Assembly: GCA_016785225.1 (NCBI GenBank)
Contig: JAFBJZ010000457.1
Span: 310,001 to 374,000, forward strand
Direction: 5' to 3'
DNA from: Psettodes erumei
Lineage: Eukaryota; Chordata; Actinopteri; Pleuronectiformes; Psettodidae
DNA length: 64,000 bases
Both the position numbers and the translations under genes were made by a program. How positions within the stretch are numbered: position 1 is the first letter of the stretch; each line of letters opens with the position of its first letter. The notes below the pieces were generated by a model. It saw only the letters and a program-made list of their open reading frames with translations, was not told the origin of the DNA and made no database searches. Of the stretch, positions 12,301 to 25,479 are shown piece after piece.

Positions 12301-13530
12301 TTTTTTTGTATTTCATAACTTTCAAAGTGGAGGTGACAGGAAATGAAGGCCCCAATCGCCCCTATAATATTACGTATATGCACAAGATAATTTTGCCAAT
12401 TAATTGACAGAAGATGCATAAGAAAGAAGTGTTAGAAAAGAAAGAAAGAGAGAAATGTTTATATTTTGAAAACCACAAAGTACTAACGTACACACTAACG
12501 TACTTGTACCGTACACACAGTATGGAGGTGGTCATGATGGATCCTGATTCACAGGATTTTGCCACCACAGGACGTTTTGAGACTGGGATTACAGCCTTGA
12601 GCGTCTTCTTGTTTTGGATACACAAACACTTAAATTATCACTAAAATATTGAGGTTTTGGTTGAATTTTGGAAAATTAAACACTTTGTGTATACCTATCT
12701 CTAACCTTGAGTTACCTAAAGTGTGCTCTAGTGGTCATGAACAGATATGGGGAAAACAGGAAATGTTAGGGAAAAAAAGCATTTGGCAGATATGTTAAGT
12801 GTAAAAACTGTATACTGCATGAAGTCTGGGCAACGTTACCCTCATTTTAAAACACACTATGTGCTGTTGCATGGAATTTTTGGAGACTGAGTTGGATTTT
12901 TTCATAGTTCCTTCATAGTTTAACTTGTTGTGCTTCTGTGTGTGTTTTACAGTGCAGTGTGAGAATAATTTGTGAATGTGACCGTTGGGATGGGTAGCAG
13001 TAATAAGAGTGACCGCAGCAGTTCAAGCAGGCATCACAGGGGCTTAGGCCTAACCTCTGACAGTCAGCTCTCATTAGCTCAGTGTCTCTGTCCCTGCACA
13101 CACTGCTGCTAACTACTGCCACCACTAAAACAAAGGAGGTCACCAGCCACAGGGGGACACAAGAGACATAGGTGGCAGGAGGAAGGCTTAAAATGAGTGA
13201 CAGATAAGAACTGGAAAAAGTGGTTTAAGTGACCAAGTGGGTTTAAAGGATCACACTGGGTAGAGAGAGATAAAACTAAAGGGAAGGAAACAAGACAATA
13301 AAAAGAAATGTAACTTGATTGTAGATGGACAGCCTTGGTTACTCAAAAATATCTAATTAACTGTACCACTTACTGCATAGAAAGTAATCGATTACTTAGG
13401 AATATAACTTCAGTTATTTTTAAATTTCTGCTTCAATTCTCCTATTAATTCACACAAAGCTATATTATTTTAGTGTTGTTGTGTCACACAGGGACATGAC
13501 TATCAAACTATAAATTGTGGAATAATAAAA
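9326..13530. other. Noncoding stretch, one decayed repeat
   Basis: No gene recognised. The ORF at 10461-10775 (+, 104 codons) has no family I know and no coding-like third-position bias. Apart from the repeat at 10918-11045, the block is unique AT-rich sequence. Confidence 0.45.
10918..11045. repeat. Diverged relative of the TAACC-rich teleost repeat
   Basis: It holds 'TTAAGGTTAGGGAAAGATGG' and, about 60 nt on, 'GAAACCACCATTTTTCTC' with 'TTACCTTAACCAAAGAGCTG'. These echo the 'AACCACCATGTTTCCCTAAA' and 'CCTAACAAGATC' words at 2815-2990. Both orientations of the CCCTAA/TTAGGG-like word occur, suggesting an inverted structure. Family unnamed. Confidence 0.35.
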
Positions 13531-13539
13531 CCCAATTGA

Positions 13540-13720
13540 TATGTTTTGACAGGCCTATTTATGCCTTCAAATCATGCATCAATTCATCAATCCTTTTTTG
13601 GCAATGCAGAATTAATTTACCAGCTGCATTGGAATTAATATTCTTTGATGTGCAGAAAGTCCTCACAAACTCAGTCTTCCACTCACTGGTATATTTTTAC
13701 TCTTTGACCTTGAAGGAACA
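13540..13720. promoter_or_regulatory. CNE-like island with repeated AATTAAT sites
   Basis: Contains AGAATTAATTTACC and GGAATTAATATTC, two AATTAAT cores about 25 nt apart and each near a GCAATGCA or GCTGCATTGG word. It is followed at once by the hairpin at 13734-13760. Unique, noncoding, AT-rich but high-complexity. Regulatory role inferred. Confidence 0.33.
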
Positions 13721-13733
13721 ATAATGCCCATGT

Positions 13734-13760
13734 TTCCAGGATACTGGCTGTATCCTGGAA
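13734..13760. other. Perfect 11-bp hairpin
   Basis: TTCCAGGATAC (13734-13744), a 5-nt loop (TGGCT) and GTATCCTGGAA (13750-13760) form a perfect inverted repeat. It could extrude as a cruciform or fold in RNA, but the stem is too short for a typical microRNA precursor. Confidence 0.8.
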
Positions 13761-14204
13761 GCCGTTGTATGAGCTAATGAGCTGATTCACTCATTTGTGT
13801 CACTATAAACTGTGGTTGCGTTTGTCTGCAGCTGTCCATTTTACAGACAACAGAGGAACATGAAAAAAAGAGCCTGTTTTATTTCCAGTACCTGTACGTG
13901 TTCCTTACTTAGAGAAAGTAATTAATTTACCTACTATTTCCTGCCAAAAGTAGTAGTGTAACAGTAACGCGATACTCCCAACACTGCAGACAGGCAGCAG
14001 AAGAACAAAGCTGATGAACCTCAATGAGAGCATCAGGATTAATGGAAAAAAACATGCCCTAAATGCCAAACTCTGTTTTTATGCAGTTCAAGTGAGCTGA
14101 ATTATTCATGATATGAATGCACTGGCATCTTTACTGTGAAACTGCAGAGGTGATAATATGTCTATTTTTGAAGGTAGTTAAGAAAGGTGATAATCTTTAT
14201 AGCT

Positions 14205-14310
14205 TTCATTGAAAGTGGCAGACGGAATAAAATTGCTGCAGATTAGCAAGTGAGCTATCATCAACCGAAGATAATGAAAAATCACAATTGGCCATAATCC
14301 AGGGCAAAAA
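14205..14310. promoter_or_regulatory. CNE-like island
   Basis: Unique block with GCAGATTAGCAAGTGAGC, CTATCATCAACCG, AAGATAATGAAAAATCAC and CACAATTGGCCATAATCC. It mixes ATTAG, GATA and CAATTGGCC words in the manner of vertebrate enhancers. A looser continuation runs to about 14460. No coding frame. Inference from texture. Confidence 0.38.
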
Positions 14311-14464
14311 CTTTTTATTTCCATTGCTTGCTTCATTTTTTCAAAGGATTTGAGTGAATTCCTTGAACATAGTAGGTCCAGTATAAAAGCGTCCCAATTA
14401 TGGCCATGTACTCAGGCCTCAGAAAGTTTGACATGCCTTTTGAAATCACTAACCTTGTTTTTGT

Positions 14465-17400
14465 CTGAACTGACACAGGTTAATCTAAACATAGTATGTC
14501 GACATTAACATGTATAGTGTGCTATCCAAATAGCTGTATTAAGGTTAAAGCCACTCTATGTCTTTTTTCACTTCAAAGCATGTGTGTGTGCCTGTGTGAA
14601 ATGTAGCTGTATGGTGTTGTGTTCATTGTGCTCTAAATGGTAATGCAGCAGAGACTATCTACACTGAGTAAACGCACAGGGAGTTTCCCTCCACAAGCCT
14701 GCCAACTCCTCTCAGCCAGCCCCGATGGGTTATCAAAGCAGACACTTGGCAACCTACTTTCCGAAGCAAAGCATCTGCCCATTCAGAGGCAATGGGGCTA
14801 ATGTCAGACTCTATCATTCTTACGTTCAAAATGACCTTGGCATCAGCATACACAGCTATAACTGATGCATTGGTTTTAAGCGCAAGACAGACAAAACATA
14901 ACTGCAAATCAATTCAAGTTGCAACATAGGTCCTAGTGACAGCCATTACTGAAATAAAAGTCACCTTCAGAGCAACCAGAGGCGGCCATTACTTCTTCAA
15001 GAGGTGGGTTATTGATATTCTGTTCACTTTGGACATGCTTGCTTGCATTGCAAGTTTTGGAATTGTGCTTCCGATTGGAAAAATGCACACCCACAAAGAC
15101 AGAGACACTTTAAAACATCTGGCATCTGTTTGACCTTCACTCTGTCACTCTCTCATTCAAAAGACACCTCAAGGAGAGACTGGAAATCATGAGCTGCAAA
15201 AACATTGCCAACCAAATGAAAATCCACCTGAATTCATTATGATTCCACCACAGCAATAAAGGATGGACAGATTCCAAAGATATAATTTAGCCCAAATTCT
15301 TCAATAACACATCTAAAAAGGTACACTGCTGAGAAACCACAGGTTGTGCAGGCTTTGATTTTGCAGATGGTTCATCATATTTCTCCATGCCAGGGCCACC
15401 CTTTATGACACCAGGACCTTCAGCACACCGTCACTTTGTGGAAAATCAGGAGCCATTCCTGAAAGCAAAGGTTCAATTCGCTGAGAAATACATGTGCAGT
15501 ATGTGCTCTCTGGTGAAGAGATGGAGGAGAAGACTGATACCTTTCTTTAGCCAAGCGACAGTTAGCTTAACCTTTCACAAAGTCTGGAAAGAGAAAGTAC
15601 AAAATAGCGAGGCTGGCACCTTTGGAAGGTACCAAGTGCTTCCTGCCAGCACACTCAGCCTTTGGTAATGAACACATTTCATCTTCTTTGGTAAGAGCTT
15701 ATCAAAGCAGACATACTGTTTCAGGATGGGGTATGTACAAGTCTATTTCTTGGCTGTGGTCAGTTGCCAGTCAAGCTGTGGAGATTCCAGGTACTTAATG
15801 TGCCTGGTCATAACATACTAATACATACTTATAGGTTCTGTCACATAACTATAATGTATGTATCCTTGCCCATTTGTGGGTATATGAGAATCTTGGAGCT
15901 TCCTTAGTGGCTGTGTTTGTGAGAGTTTACAAACAGGATTTCCAGTCTGAGGATTGCTTTGCAGAGTGTCTTTGTTCAGTCTGAGCCCCTTTGTCCCTGT
16001 CTGCTCTCCGAGAGCTTGGTTTAGAGTTTTAAGTGTCTGACAGCCAGAAGTACACAACCTGTATCCCTCTCTTCTACACTACTGCTTTGCAGAAGCATCT
16101 TAACTATTTTGTGTTTGGCATTTTTCCTACAACGGCCTATAGAGCAAAGGTCAGGTTGAGGTGAAAATAAATTGGCTTTATTGTTGTGTTGTTCAAATAT
16201 TAATGCATTATACTTATAAATAAGAGAGAAGTGGTTAAGTTTATTGAATAAAATATTCTATTATACATCTAAAATAAACGAGGAATTTATATAAATATAA
16301 GTATATATATATATATATAGGGTATAACCCCTTATATATATAGTATAAGTATGTATAATAGGCTGAGGTGGCAACAATGCAAAATAGTGTCAGCATGGAG
16401 ACAGCAATAAAGCTCAGCCAGTAACAGCAACATGTTGAAATTACAATCAGCTCATTGTGATTGGTCATCACTATGATTTTGTGTCAATTAAACCCCAGTC
16501 ATAGCTCATGAATCTTTATTTCTACCCCTGCCCAGCTTTTAGAAAATATTTCTGCTTTTCACACTTTGAGCTGACAATGTGGGATTCTCACTGAAAGTCA
16601 ATCTAAGGATCTGTTGTACCAGCTTTTATATCAGCAGCATTTCAGAGTAAATTCAGTTCAGTTCATTGCAGTGGACTGCACAACGCTGGATTTACTCACA
16701 GAGGCAAAGTGAATATGTGACGTGAATTCACCCAGCTGTCCTCAGACTGTCCAGAATGGTAGAGAAAAAGATACAATAGTTCAAAGTTGTGATGCACAGG
16801 CTGCTGGTTGTGAGTACATTAGCAAGCTCTCAGCACCTCAAAGGACACAGAACTGATTTTGACTATGCTAATACTACTCATAATAAAACACTATTCATTA
16901 TAGGGGTTTTCGTCAACTTGCTGTGCTGTGTAATGCTATATATGTATTATTTCCACCATAAAGACACTTAAATCTACTCATATGTATAATGTTAGTATTC
17001 AAATACCCTAACCCTAAGATGCAACACAACTCTTAAAACTAACAGGAAATAAAGGATATCAACCAAACTGCATCAGTGTGTCTCATCAAAGTCGACTGGC
17101 AGCTGGAATCAGGAGTTATATCCACATGCTAACAGGCATCATGATTCCCTTTTGTTGGCTTCGGTATTCTGTGGCGTATGGGCATCACATCAGCACGAGA
17201 AGGGTCGGGCAGTGAGTCTGTACGAGAGCTGGTATCAGCAGCAGCCAAGTCAAGTTGGGTCAAGTCGAGTATATGGGTTTTATGTGGGTTTGTAGCACTG
17301 AACAGTCTGAGCAGCGAGCATGTGCAGCTACTGTAAGTCCGGGGGGGAAAACATGTATCTGTTAGTTACAAGTTGCACTCATAAGAGCAAGCTAAACTTC

Positions 17401-18470
17401 GTCACACAATACTGATAAGTTTGTAATGTTGTTTTACTGTAAGGCTGTAATACTTCCATTGCTGGTGGTTAGTGTGGCAACATATTAAGTAGAGTAGGCA
17501 GGAGAAATCAAGAGCCTTTGCAGTGTCTGACCTTAGGCTGCAAGCATAGAGCTATTTTCCAGAGGCAGTACATAGCACTGTAAATGGATTATGTACTGAA
17601 CTTGCAAAGGTATCAGTAGAAACATAAACAGTAGAAGATATTGGGCTTTTATTTTTTAAAACAAATGCCTACAATGTGATGTCAGTGGACAGAGGGCATG
17701 GAGAACCTGCCAATTAGTGATAGTAAAAGGGATTGAGGAACACTGGTCAATCTCTTACACCACTTTATATTCACAATATGGTTTCACGTTGCTTGATATT
17801 GGTGCTACAAACTAAAATGTCTGGAGGCTTAAATTTGTTTCTGTTTTTTTTAGTGTGCTCTCCTAAAACAATAGTTTATGTCCCTTAACAGATTTGTCTG
17901 ATCAATCACTATTCACAAATCATGAATAGTGATTTGATTTAAAATAACTGTGAAGAGATATCGATGGGCTGCAGCCTGTGTGTCTGTGAGACTCAGTGAG
18001 TGAGTTGTTGTAGTGTGGTGGGGGGCCTCAGATGTCTGAGATCACATAACTTGAGTTGAGAGCTGAACAGTTCGAATAACAAAAAATGCCTAATTACTGC
18101 AAAGTATCGTTGTGGTGTAAATGAAGCTCAGCGGGACACTCTCCAGCTCTCCTTTCCATCCACTTTTTATAAATCAAATAGGCCTGGCAGAGATTCAGCA
18201 GTCTGAAATATGGATTACAGATGTATACCCACCACAAAGATACTTAACGCGAGGCTTCACTATAATTCCCAGCTGGAGTAAAAAAGGCAGGAGGAAGAAT
18301 GATGAATGTGAATTATTCTGAGTATTATTGCCAGTGGCAAGTGCTTTAATTAGGGTATGTCTTAATATCTGAAATTGAGTGGGGATGCAAACTGTGAGAC
18401 GTATTGCACTCCTCTTCAACTCCACAGTATGAGAAGGGTACCTGAAGGGATACAGGTTGCTTTGCAACTT
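14465..18470. other. Noncoding stretch with minor simple repeats
   Basis: No gene recognised. It contains an AT tract at 16302-16319 and a two-unit CCCTAA run at 17006-17017, which is too short to call an interstitial telomere. ORFs at 14936-15133 and 15387-15668 have no family resemblance I can support. Confidence 0.45.
16302..16319. repeat. (TA)n tract
   Basis: Pure alternating TA, followed by a short inverted echo 'TTATATATATAG' at about 16332. Confidence 0.8.
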
Positions 18471-18475
18471 TATCG

Positions 18476-18521
<46 letters not shown>
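18476..18521. repeat. (ATCT)n microsatellite
   Basis: About 11 uninterrupted ATCT units. Same motif class as the array at 3069-3142. Likely polymorphic between individuals. Confidence 0.95.
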
Positions 18522-18629
18522 GGATTTACATTCACTGTATAGATTGCATGTACTGTAACTGTCAGCTGTACTACGTGCTAGGACAGATAGATAGAAAATG
18601 CAGACTCATTTCTCATGTCACTGCATCTG

Positions 18630-18745
18630 ATGCAATGATTAAAAATGTATTCATGTAATCCCCACAGCAGTAAGAGGCACCAGCAGTGATAGAGCTCAAT
18701 GGAATCATGTTGAAATATTAATTTGTGGTCATTACTTTAATAGGT
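18630..18745. promoter_or_regulatory. CNE-like island
   Basis: Unique block with GGAATCATGTTGAAATATTA, TTAATTTGTGGTCATTAC and TTTAATAGG words. Noncoding. Texture-based call. Confidence 0.27.
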
Positions 18746-20342
18746 AAAATCCAATACATAATGAAAAATATCATACTGTAAACACTTACTGGCTGGCTTG
18801 ATGGACAAAAAGTAAAATACTCAAGAATCACAGAAAAATAACTACAATCTATGGGCCGAGAGTGAAACCAGGCATCCCAGTCCAAGCCCTCGGATATTAT
18901 TGCAATAAAGTAGATTTGAAAAGAATATAACCCTTAGTAGGAGTGTTGAGCACTGTTATTGGACACAGCATAGAGGTACACAAGTAACCAATAACCACCT
19001 AAAACAGTGTCTACCTAAAAAATCCAATATCAACTTAAATGTATGATATATTAAGAATATTTTCACCACTTCATTTTACCATTAAATAGCCCTTTCCTTC
19101 GGCACTTCATTTTGTTAACCGCTGGACTACCATATTCCTACATGTAGGTACGCCTTCTCTGCACACCGTGTGAGTTGTTTGGGTCTAAACTGCTGATCTA
19201 TGGCAGAATATTGCGTGCACCCTGTTGAGGAAAGGTGGTTAAAATATGTTTTTTTGCTGACCCTGTGACCCCTGACTGTCTCTGCTTGTCCAAATTGGGA
19301 GTGCACTGACCCAACTACACTGCAGGTAATAAACTGAATATACAAAATTACCTCACACAACCCCGCTTCAAATGACCCAAACTATCATGTTTCACAAAAA
19401 ATCTTTTCTTTGAGATGAAATGTATTTATATGGAAAACACCGACTGAAAAGTCGGAAAAAAAAACACACAGTGGCCATTATTTTCCACTGTAAATGTAAG
19501 ACTATTTAAACATACCAGAGCATAAGGCTTTTGAAGAAAATCAGCAATTTTAGGTGGGGAGTGCTCATCTCCAAGTGTGTGAATTATCCAGGATATTTGA
19601 AATATGAGCCAAACTAAATGGTTTTCCATTTTCTCCCCATGCAAACGGCCAGAGTGACACCTTAGCAAAAGCTCCCCAGTGTCTCAGTCCCAATGACACG
19701 CAAGGCCAGCAATCTGTTCTAAATGAACTGTTTGTGTTCCTCTGACACATCTGGTGTTATTTTAATGGCCTGGAAACCACAGAGCAATATCGTAAAGGAT
19801 TATTATACCTTTAAATCACCTGCGAGAACCGATCTGAGTGCATAGGAATTCCATTAATCATCTTTGCAAGGGACCAGCTCAAATTAAAGCCCGACCGTTG
19901 TACTCACAGGCTCAGCAAACAGACCACAAGGAAAAGTACTCTCCGCTTGCTCTGTTTCTCATTCTCAAACACAGGCTTTTTTGGCTCCAACTATGCAACG
20001 AAAATACCAAAGCCAAAGGACTGTCACTATTTTAGAGTTCATGTTGACTGAAAAAAATCCCTGGCAGGGGAAGAATTGAAAACAAATGCTGGGATCACCA
20101 CAGTCTGTTGTGTAGAATACCTGGATCAAGTTGCTTAAGCTACATCTCACAGCCAAAGACTCTGAGAAAAAAGGTTAGGTAATATTGTTCTTTCTCTTAT
20201 GTGTATCTAGAGCTCAATCTGTAAAAGCCTTCCTGTTTAAATTACTTTGCATAATCCAGGAAGTCCATGATCAATGTTATGAGATTTAAGAGGTTCAGTC
20301 TTCCTGTTTAAATGATTGTCCTAAAAATGCCAGTATTCTGTA

Positions 20343-20371
20343 AAAAAACAAACAAACAAAAAAAAAAAAAC
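20343..20371. repeat. A-rich tract with CAAA units
   Basis: Seven A, three CAAA-type units and a 12-A run. It may be the poly-A tail of an old retroposon, but I cannot see a body next to it. Confidence 0.7.
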
Positions 20372-20514
20372 ACAATATTGCTCAACCACATGACCCAGCT
20401 TGATGGCATTGTGTTTTAAAAAAAACACCACCCAAAAAGGGGACGCATGTGTGAGACAAATAAACAACCATAGCCAGCCAATCAATAAATCAGCCAACAG
20501 GAACTCCATGCCAA

Positions 20515-20700
20515 AGTCCCTCTAATTGCCTGTTCTTCCCTGAATGATTCAGGTTTTGCCGAAGGCTTTAATGAGGTGTTGAATTTCACTGCAGGGATTG
20601 AAACACAGGCAATTAAAAGGCAGATGGAGTCAGGCCCAGGTGAACTGAGGGAGTGAGAATGCGAGGCAGACGGAGAGTCTCTATCAGATATTAACACCAT
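20515..20700. promoter_or_regulatory. CNE-like island sharing a 13-mer with the island at 54.7 kb
   Basis: High-complexity block containing CTAATTGCCTGTT (20522-20534), GGCTTTAATGAGGTG, TTCACTGCAGGGATTG and CAGGCAATTAAAAGGCAG. The CTAATTGCCTGTT word recurs exactly at 54682-54694 in another CNE-like block. Note the inverted pair AATTGCCTG / CAGGCAATT within this island. No coding frame. Confidence 0.42.
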
Positions 20701-22234
20701 CAAAACTGAAGGACAGAACTAGGCTCCTGCTGAAGTTTTTGATGAATGTTGTTCTGATGAATTCCCTTTTTTAATTGCTCTTGTTGACTTCATAAATAGA
20801 TTTAAAATCCATCTATTCCTTTGTTGCAGCAGATTTTCTTTCCCGAGGAGAGACCTCAATATCCAGCCCTGGATGTTTACAACATTAATTGTACACACTT
20901 TTATTCATATACTGGGTTTAGTGTGAACTGCTATTTCACAGTTACTCACAACACAACACACAAATGTATCCTCAGAATATTACATTTACCTGATTTCACT
21001 CAGCTTGCATGCAGGACACAAAGGGGCTGGGGAAAAAAAGGTGAAGCCAGACATTGTAAAAATTAGCTACTCTAAGCTCTCCTCAGGATTGTCCCAGAGG
21101 GCAAGGTGAAGCTGACAGCTGTGTGGCCAACTGAACAAAAGTGGAGGTACTGTAGCTAGTAATAAAGCAGGAGAGGTGTACTTGTAAATTACCTCATGGA
21201 TCCGATGTAAATTCCCTCTTCTTTTACACTAAATAATACAACTTTACCCCTTATGTTTATGCATGCTTTCCCCTGCTTTTTCACTTAATTATGTAGTTTT
21301 CAAAACAGGACAAATGGGGCAAGAACGTAGGATGGCTAAGCATGTAATAATCATTCATTAGTCCCTAAGTGGCACAGATACTATTATCATTAGCATATTT
21401 GTCTGTGTTGTTCACATGTTTTAAATATTTCCATGTCTTGTATAATGATGATCAAATGAAAATGGTGTTTCGGTGGTTCTCAGTAACCTTATTACTCTTT
21501 TAGATTTGATGCTTTTATGCTGATGATACAACCTACTCTCTTTGTTATAGTGATTAGGTCAAAAGGTGGCGCTTCATCTCCATTCAATTGTAAATATATA
21601 AATGACTACAGCTCACGTTAGCATTTATTGATGCATTCCCCAAGAAAGCATCAGAAGTTATATTAGTGTTGTGCAAGAAGCAAAACTTTTGGTTTGTGCA
21701 TTCAGAAGCTTTGGCTTGTAATGACTTTGCAACTGTATCATTCAGGTTTAAAGAAAAATAATTCTTCATTGTACCATAGTTACAGTATGTTTAACACCAC
21801 CTAAGGTTCTTCGAAAGGACTAAGAATAATATTGATACAAATCTATCAGCTCTGTTACGTTCGGTTAATTTTTAACTGGTGGCACCAGAGTAAATGTGAA
21901 TTGCGTTAAACCTGTGGTGTGGCATATTGTTTTGCAGTTTTGCAAGGTGCAGGCGGCAAAAGCTGTAATATACTGTGCAGTTGTGTTCTGTTCAAGCAGA
22001 GCTGGGGTTTGCTTTCCCTCCACAGAGCCAGTGTGTACACAATAACAAACTGAACTCAATGTTAAAGTAAAATGAAGTCTTTCCAAGCACACAATATTCA
22101 TAACAATCCAGTGTACACGACTTTTTACTGGACTACATAGGTGACAGCAGTACATCTTCGGATTCACAGAAAACGGTTTACATTACAATAAGTAGCTAAG
22201 CAGAACCATTGCAATTCATGGTCAGACAGACTCC

Positions 22235-22330
22235 TTGTTATGCTAATGGTGCATGTTTAATGGAGCAGACTTAACAGTGTCTATTATCAAGTAATGGCAA
22301 TTTGTAGCCCTTATACTTAACTGCACAGGG
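22235..22330. promoter_or_regulatory. CNE-like island
   Basis: Contains TGCTAATGGTGCATG, GTTTAATGGAGCAG, CTATTATCAAGTAATGGC and CCCTTATACTTAACTGC. Several TAAT cores lie in unique sequence. The 9-mer CTATTATCA (22281-22289) recurs in the next island at 22660-22668. Regulatory role inferred. Confidence 0.4.
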
Positions 22331-22614
22331 AGGTCTGGATTTCTCCAACAAACAGGCGGTGGATGGTAATTAAGGCTGTGAAGTGTCACATGAAAGCGTG
22401 AACAACAGGGTAATGGCAGCACTCCATTTACAGATGAGGAAGTCTGAACCTGATCATCTCTTGCTGTTGTGGGCATATATGATAAAAGTAAGACTAGAGT
22501 GTACATGATGGATTGCTCAAAGGCAAACAGCATCCTATCTTTCAGCACAAATGTGTCTATGGATTTTCTGGCATTTCAAAGGAAAGATTGACACAAGCTT
22601 CAGCCAGCCACCCT

Positions 22615-22730
22615 GCCAACATCACAATAAATCTGAGCTAAACGTCCTCCAATCACAATCTATTATCATAAGTGCTGAATGTGTCATGGCTAATTATTTA
22701 TTTGAATAACAATATGCTCACATAGAGTGT
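22615..22730. promoter_or_regulatory. CNE-like island
   Basis: Contains TCACAATCTATTATCATA, GGCTAATTATTTATTTG and GAATAACAATATGC (homeodomain-, GATA- and SOX-like words). It pairs with the island 280 nt upstream through the shared CTATTATCA word. Noncoding. Confidence 0.38.
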
Positions 22731-24174
22731 AATTTCTTTTCAGCCTTGACTAATTGTGCAGACTGACAAGGAAACAAGCGAACTGGCAAACAAGCACAAA
22801 GTTTCCTAACATTGGTAGTGCTGGTATCATAGCTTCCTTTATTAACCTTTTTATTATTTGTGTTTTTTCTGATTAGTCTGCAACTTTAGTAAATTGCAAA
22901 TTGAGGTAGATGTGCATTTTTTTTAAATAAGCATTTTATAATTCATTACTAAATTAAACCTAGAATGAATTCAATACAAAAAGGTTGATTATATCAAACA
23001 CTAAAAATGTACTGCAAAATATCCCAGGTGTTTTCATTTATGATGGCTGCCCATATGTTGTCCACATTATCACCCACACTTCACTTGAAGAATCATACAG
23101 GTGCAGGTTGTGTTCCACAGAGTGCAGCAAAGAGCAAAGGAGCTGTCAAACAAACATGGCTGAATTCAACTCAAGAAAAGTATTTTACTTTAAAATCAGT
23201 GACTTCAAGGATACAAGGTGAGCATAAATCCACATGCCATCTTTCTCTCCTGTGATTCGGTGTATAACTAGCGCACAGACTGTGCAAACTTGTTTGTCGT
23301 CAAATCAATGTGCACTCTAAAATAGTGTGTAGGGACATTTTAAACATTAAAAAAAAATTTCACTGGGGTTGCCACTCGATAAGCCAAAACAAGATGGAAC
23401 ACAATAGATAGTGTAGGTAAACTCCACCATCCCAGTCTTTCAGAAGAGGATGTTGAACTGTCCCATGAAACCTGAAGTGCACGTTGGGATTTTTAACTTC
23501 TCCCTGGAAATTCTTATGGACACAGGCTTGTATCATCCTTTTCTCACAGAAGCCCACTTTTTTAACGTAGATGTTAAGGTTTCAAACCCATCCAGGCTGT
23601 ATAAGTGCTCCAACTGAGGGTCATGTAACATAGATTAAAAAATGGGACTTTTATCTCCAGAACTAGGGGTGCCTGAAATAGCTTCTCTAACATCACTGCT
23701 CTATAAAATTGCCCAATCTCAAACTGCTGCCTAATCATGGAAAAACAGTATTCAGGATGCAGGTGCTTTTATCTTCTTCCTGACTGCCTTTTAAGCAGCC
23801 TCACAGCTAATTTTGAGGTTGTGAGCGCACTTGACATTACAGTATTTTTTGAGTGTCTGTATCTACTTTGATCAGGTGAAGCATTCAAGATATTTTCAAC
23901 TTTGCCATCTCACCCTGCAGATTTTGTGGCAGGTATAACACCATTCAGTCTAAATAATGTTTTTGTCAATAGTCTTTTACATTCTGAAGCATGAGCTTCT
24001 TACTTATTTTATGTTTTGCTTCAACAGAAAAGACAATCTGCTCTGCACAATCATCATTTCCCATCTCATGCTGAATGGGAAACAGGGGACCTAAAACTAC
24101 AGGCTACAACAGTGCATTTTAAATTTATTTGAAAGAAATATGACAATATAAACATCACATCTATGAGGGATTTC

Positions 24175-24530
24175 TTTCTTTCTTTTCTTTCCCTTCTCTA
24201 CTTTGCTCTCCTCTCATCCTCTTTTCTGTGGAGGTTTTCATGTGAAACACATTGCTTAACAGCTGTTCTTCTTTGTCTGCAGTCACTCGTGTGCTCCCTC
24301 ACTTAGTTCATCCCTTGATCTGTCATGTTATCCTCATCTCAACCTGCTTCATATTCCCAGTATATCCCACCATTAGTTAAGCCCTACTCCACTTCTGTAC
24401 CCTTTATTTTAATGTCTCCCCACCTTCCTTTATTTTCTACTCTTTTCTTTCTATCCTTTCCTCCTTTTTGCTTTTCGATCCCCATCTCTGTCTCCTCTGC
24501 CCAAGATCATGTCTTCATTTAACCCCCACC
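24175..24530. repeat. Pyrimidine-rich stretch
   Basis: The plus strand is dominated by T/C runs (TTTCTTTCTT, CTCTCCTCTC, later CCTCCTTTTTGC). The short ORF in it (24325-24522) is a composition artefact rich in serine, proline and leucine. It includes an acceptor-like CTTCTTTGTCTGCAG at about 24267-24281, not followed by a coding-like frame. Confidence 0.5.
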
Positions 24531-24589
24531 CTTCACACAGCCCTCACCGTCTAATAACTCAGTAATGGTAGAGTTGGTCTGCAGAGCCC

Positions 24590-24685
24590 CAAGCTATCAG
24601 CTTTTATGGCTCTAATTGTTTCTTCTGTGCCGTTACTTGTAAGACTGCTGTCGAGTGAATACAAATTGGCCACAGAAGGGAGCAA
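24590..24685. promoter_or_regulatory. CNE-like island
   Basis: AAGCTATCAGCTTTTATGGC, CTCTAATTGTTTC, GTGCCGTTACTTGTAAG and GAATACAAATTGGCCAC follow one another without low-complexity DNA. GATA/HOX-type TTTATGG and ATTG words are present. Noncoding. Confidence 0.4.
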
Positions 24686-24809
24686 CATTGAGCACCGATC
24701 CAAGACTAATCTCAGACATCCTCAGTGGACGCAGAGTCAAAAGAGGAAGCTAATAACATGATACTTGTGCTGGTATGGATGATCCTGGGCATAAAAAAAG
24801 AAAACACTG

Positions 24810-24850
24810 GAGTGGGTCAATCACCTGAGGTCATTATTACCTCAGAATTC
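24810..24850. promoter_or_regulatory. Inverted-repeat motif TGAGGT-N7-ACCTCA
   Basis: GTGGGTCAATCACC is followed by TGAGGT (24826-24831), seven bases and ACCTCA (24839-24844). The left half overlaps an AGGTCA nuclear-receptor half-site. A small symmetric site, possibly for a dimeric factor. Confidence 0.3.
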
Positions 24851-25479
24851 AATCATATGTTTTGAAATACTTCATCTCTCATCCTCCCCCACCATTTTAT
24901 CCAGCCCCTTCTCCCTTCCTTCCTTTGATTGTCACCATTTCAAATGGTAAGGGATTAACATTCAATATACTTTCCTGTCAAGGATTATGGAACAGGTGAC
25001 ACGTTTTCATTCTGAGCTCACTGCATCCAAAAGCATTCACAGAATCACAGCATGTAGCAATATCTGATCAAGGATTACTGTAAAAAAAAAAATCACAAAT
25101 GATAGAAACAATTATGTATGGTGTAAGCCGCTTTTCATTTTTGTGCCACAACTGGATTCAAGCCATAAATCATTTTCCAGTGATTCGTCTGAACATGTTT
25201 CAGTCTCTAAATGCAGCCTCCCTCTCCCTTTTTTTCCAAAACACAGGACTACAGTTTACTTACTTCAATAGATGTGAGAAAATACCAATTTACTGCCAAA
25301 GAAGATTTTACAGAAAACAATTTAACAAGTCCATACTCTGTGTACCATATATATGACTGACAGAAAGACTAACTAAATGACAAAACGTATATTCATTTTG
25401 TATGCTCTGCTTTTGTGGTCATAACTCCTAGTCATGGCTCAGAGGTGTCAGGCTGTATAAAAGAACCAAACAGCCTCTT

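Noticed and set aside
17006..17017. CCCTAACCCTAA, telomere-like
   Set aside because: Only two units; not enough for an interstitial telomeric sequence.
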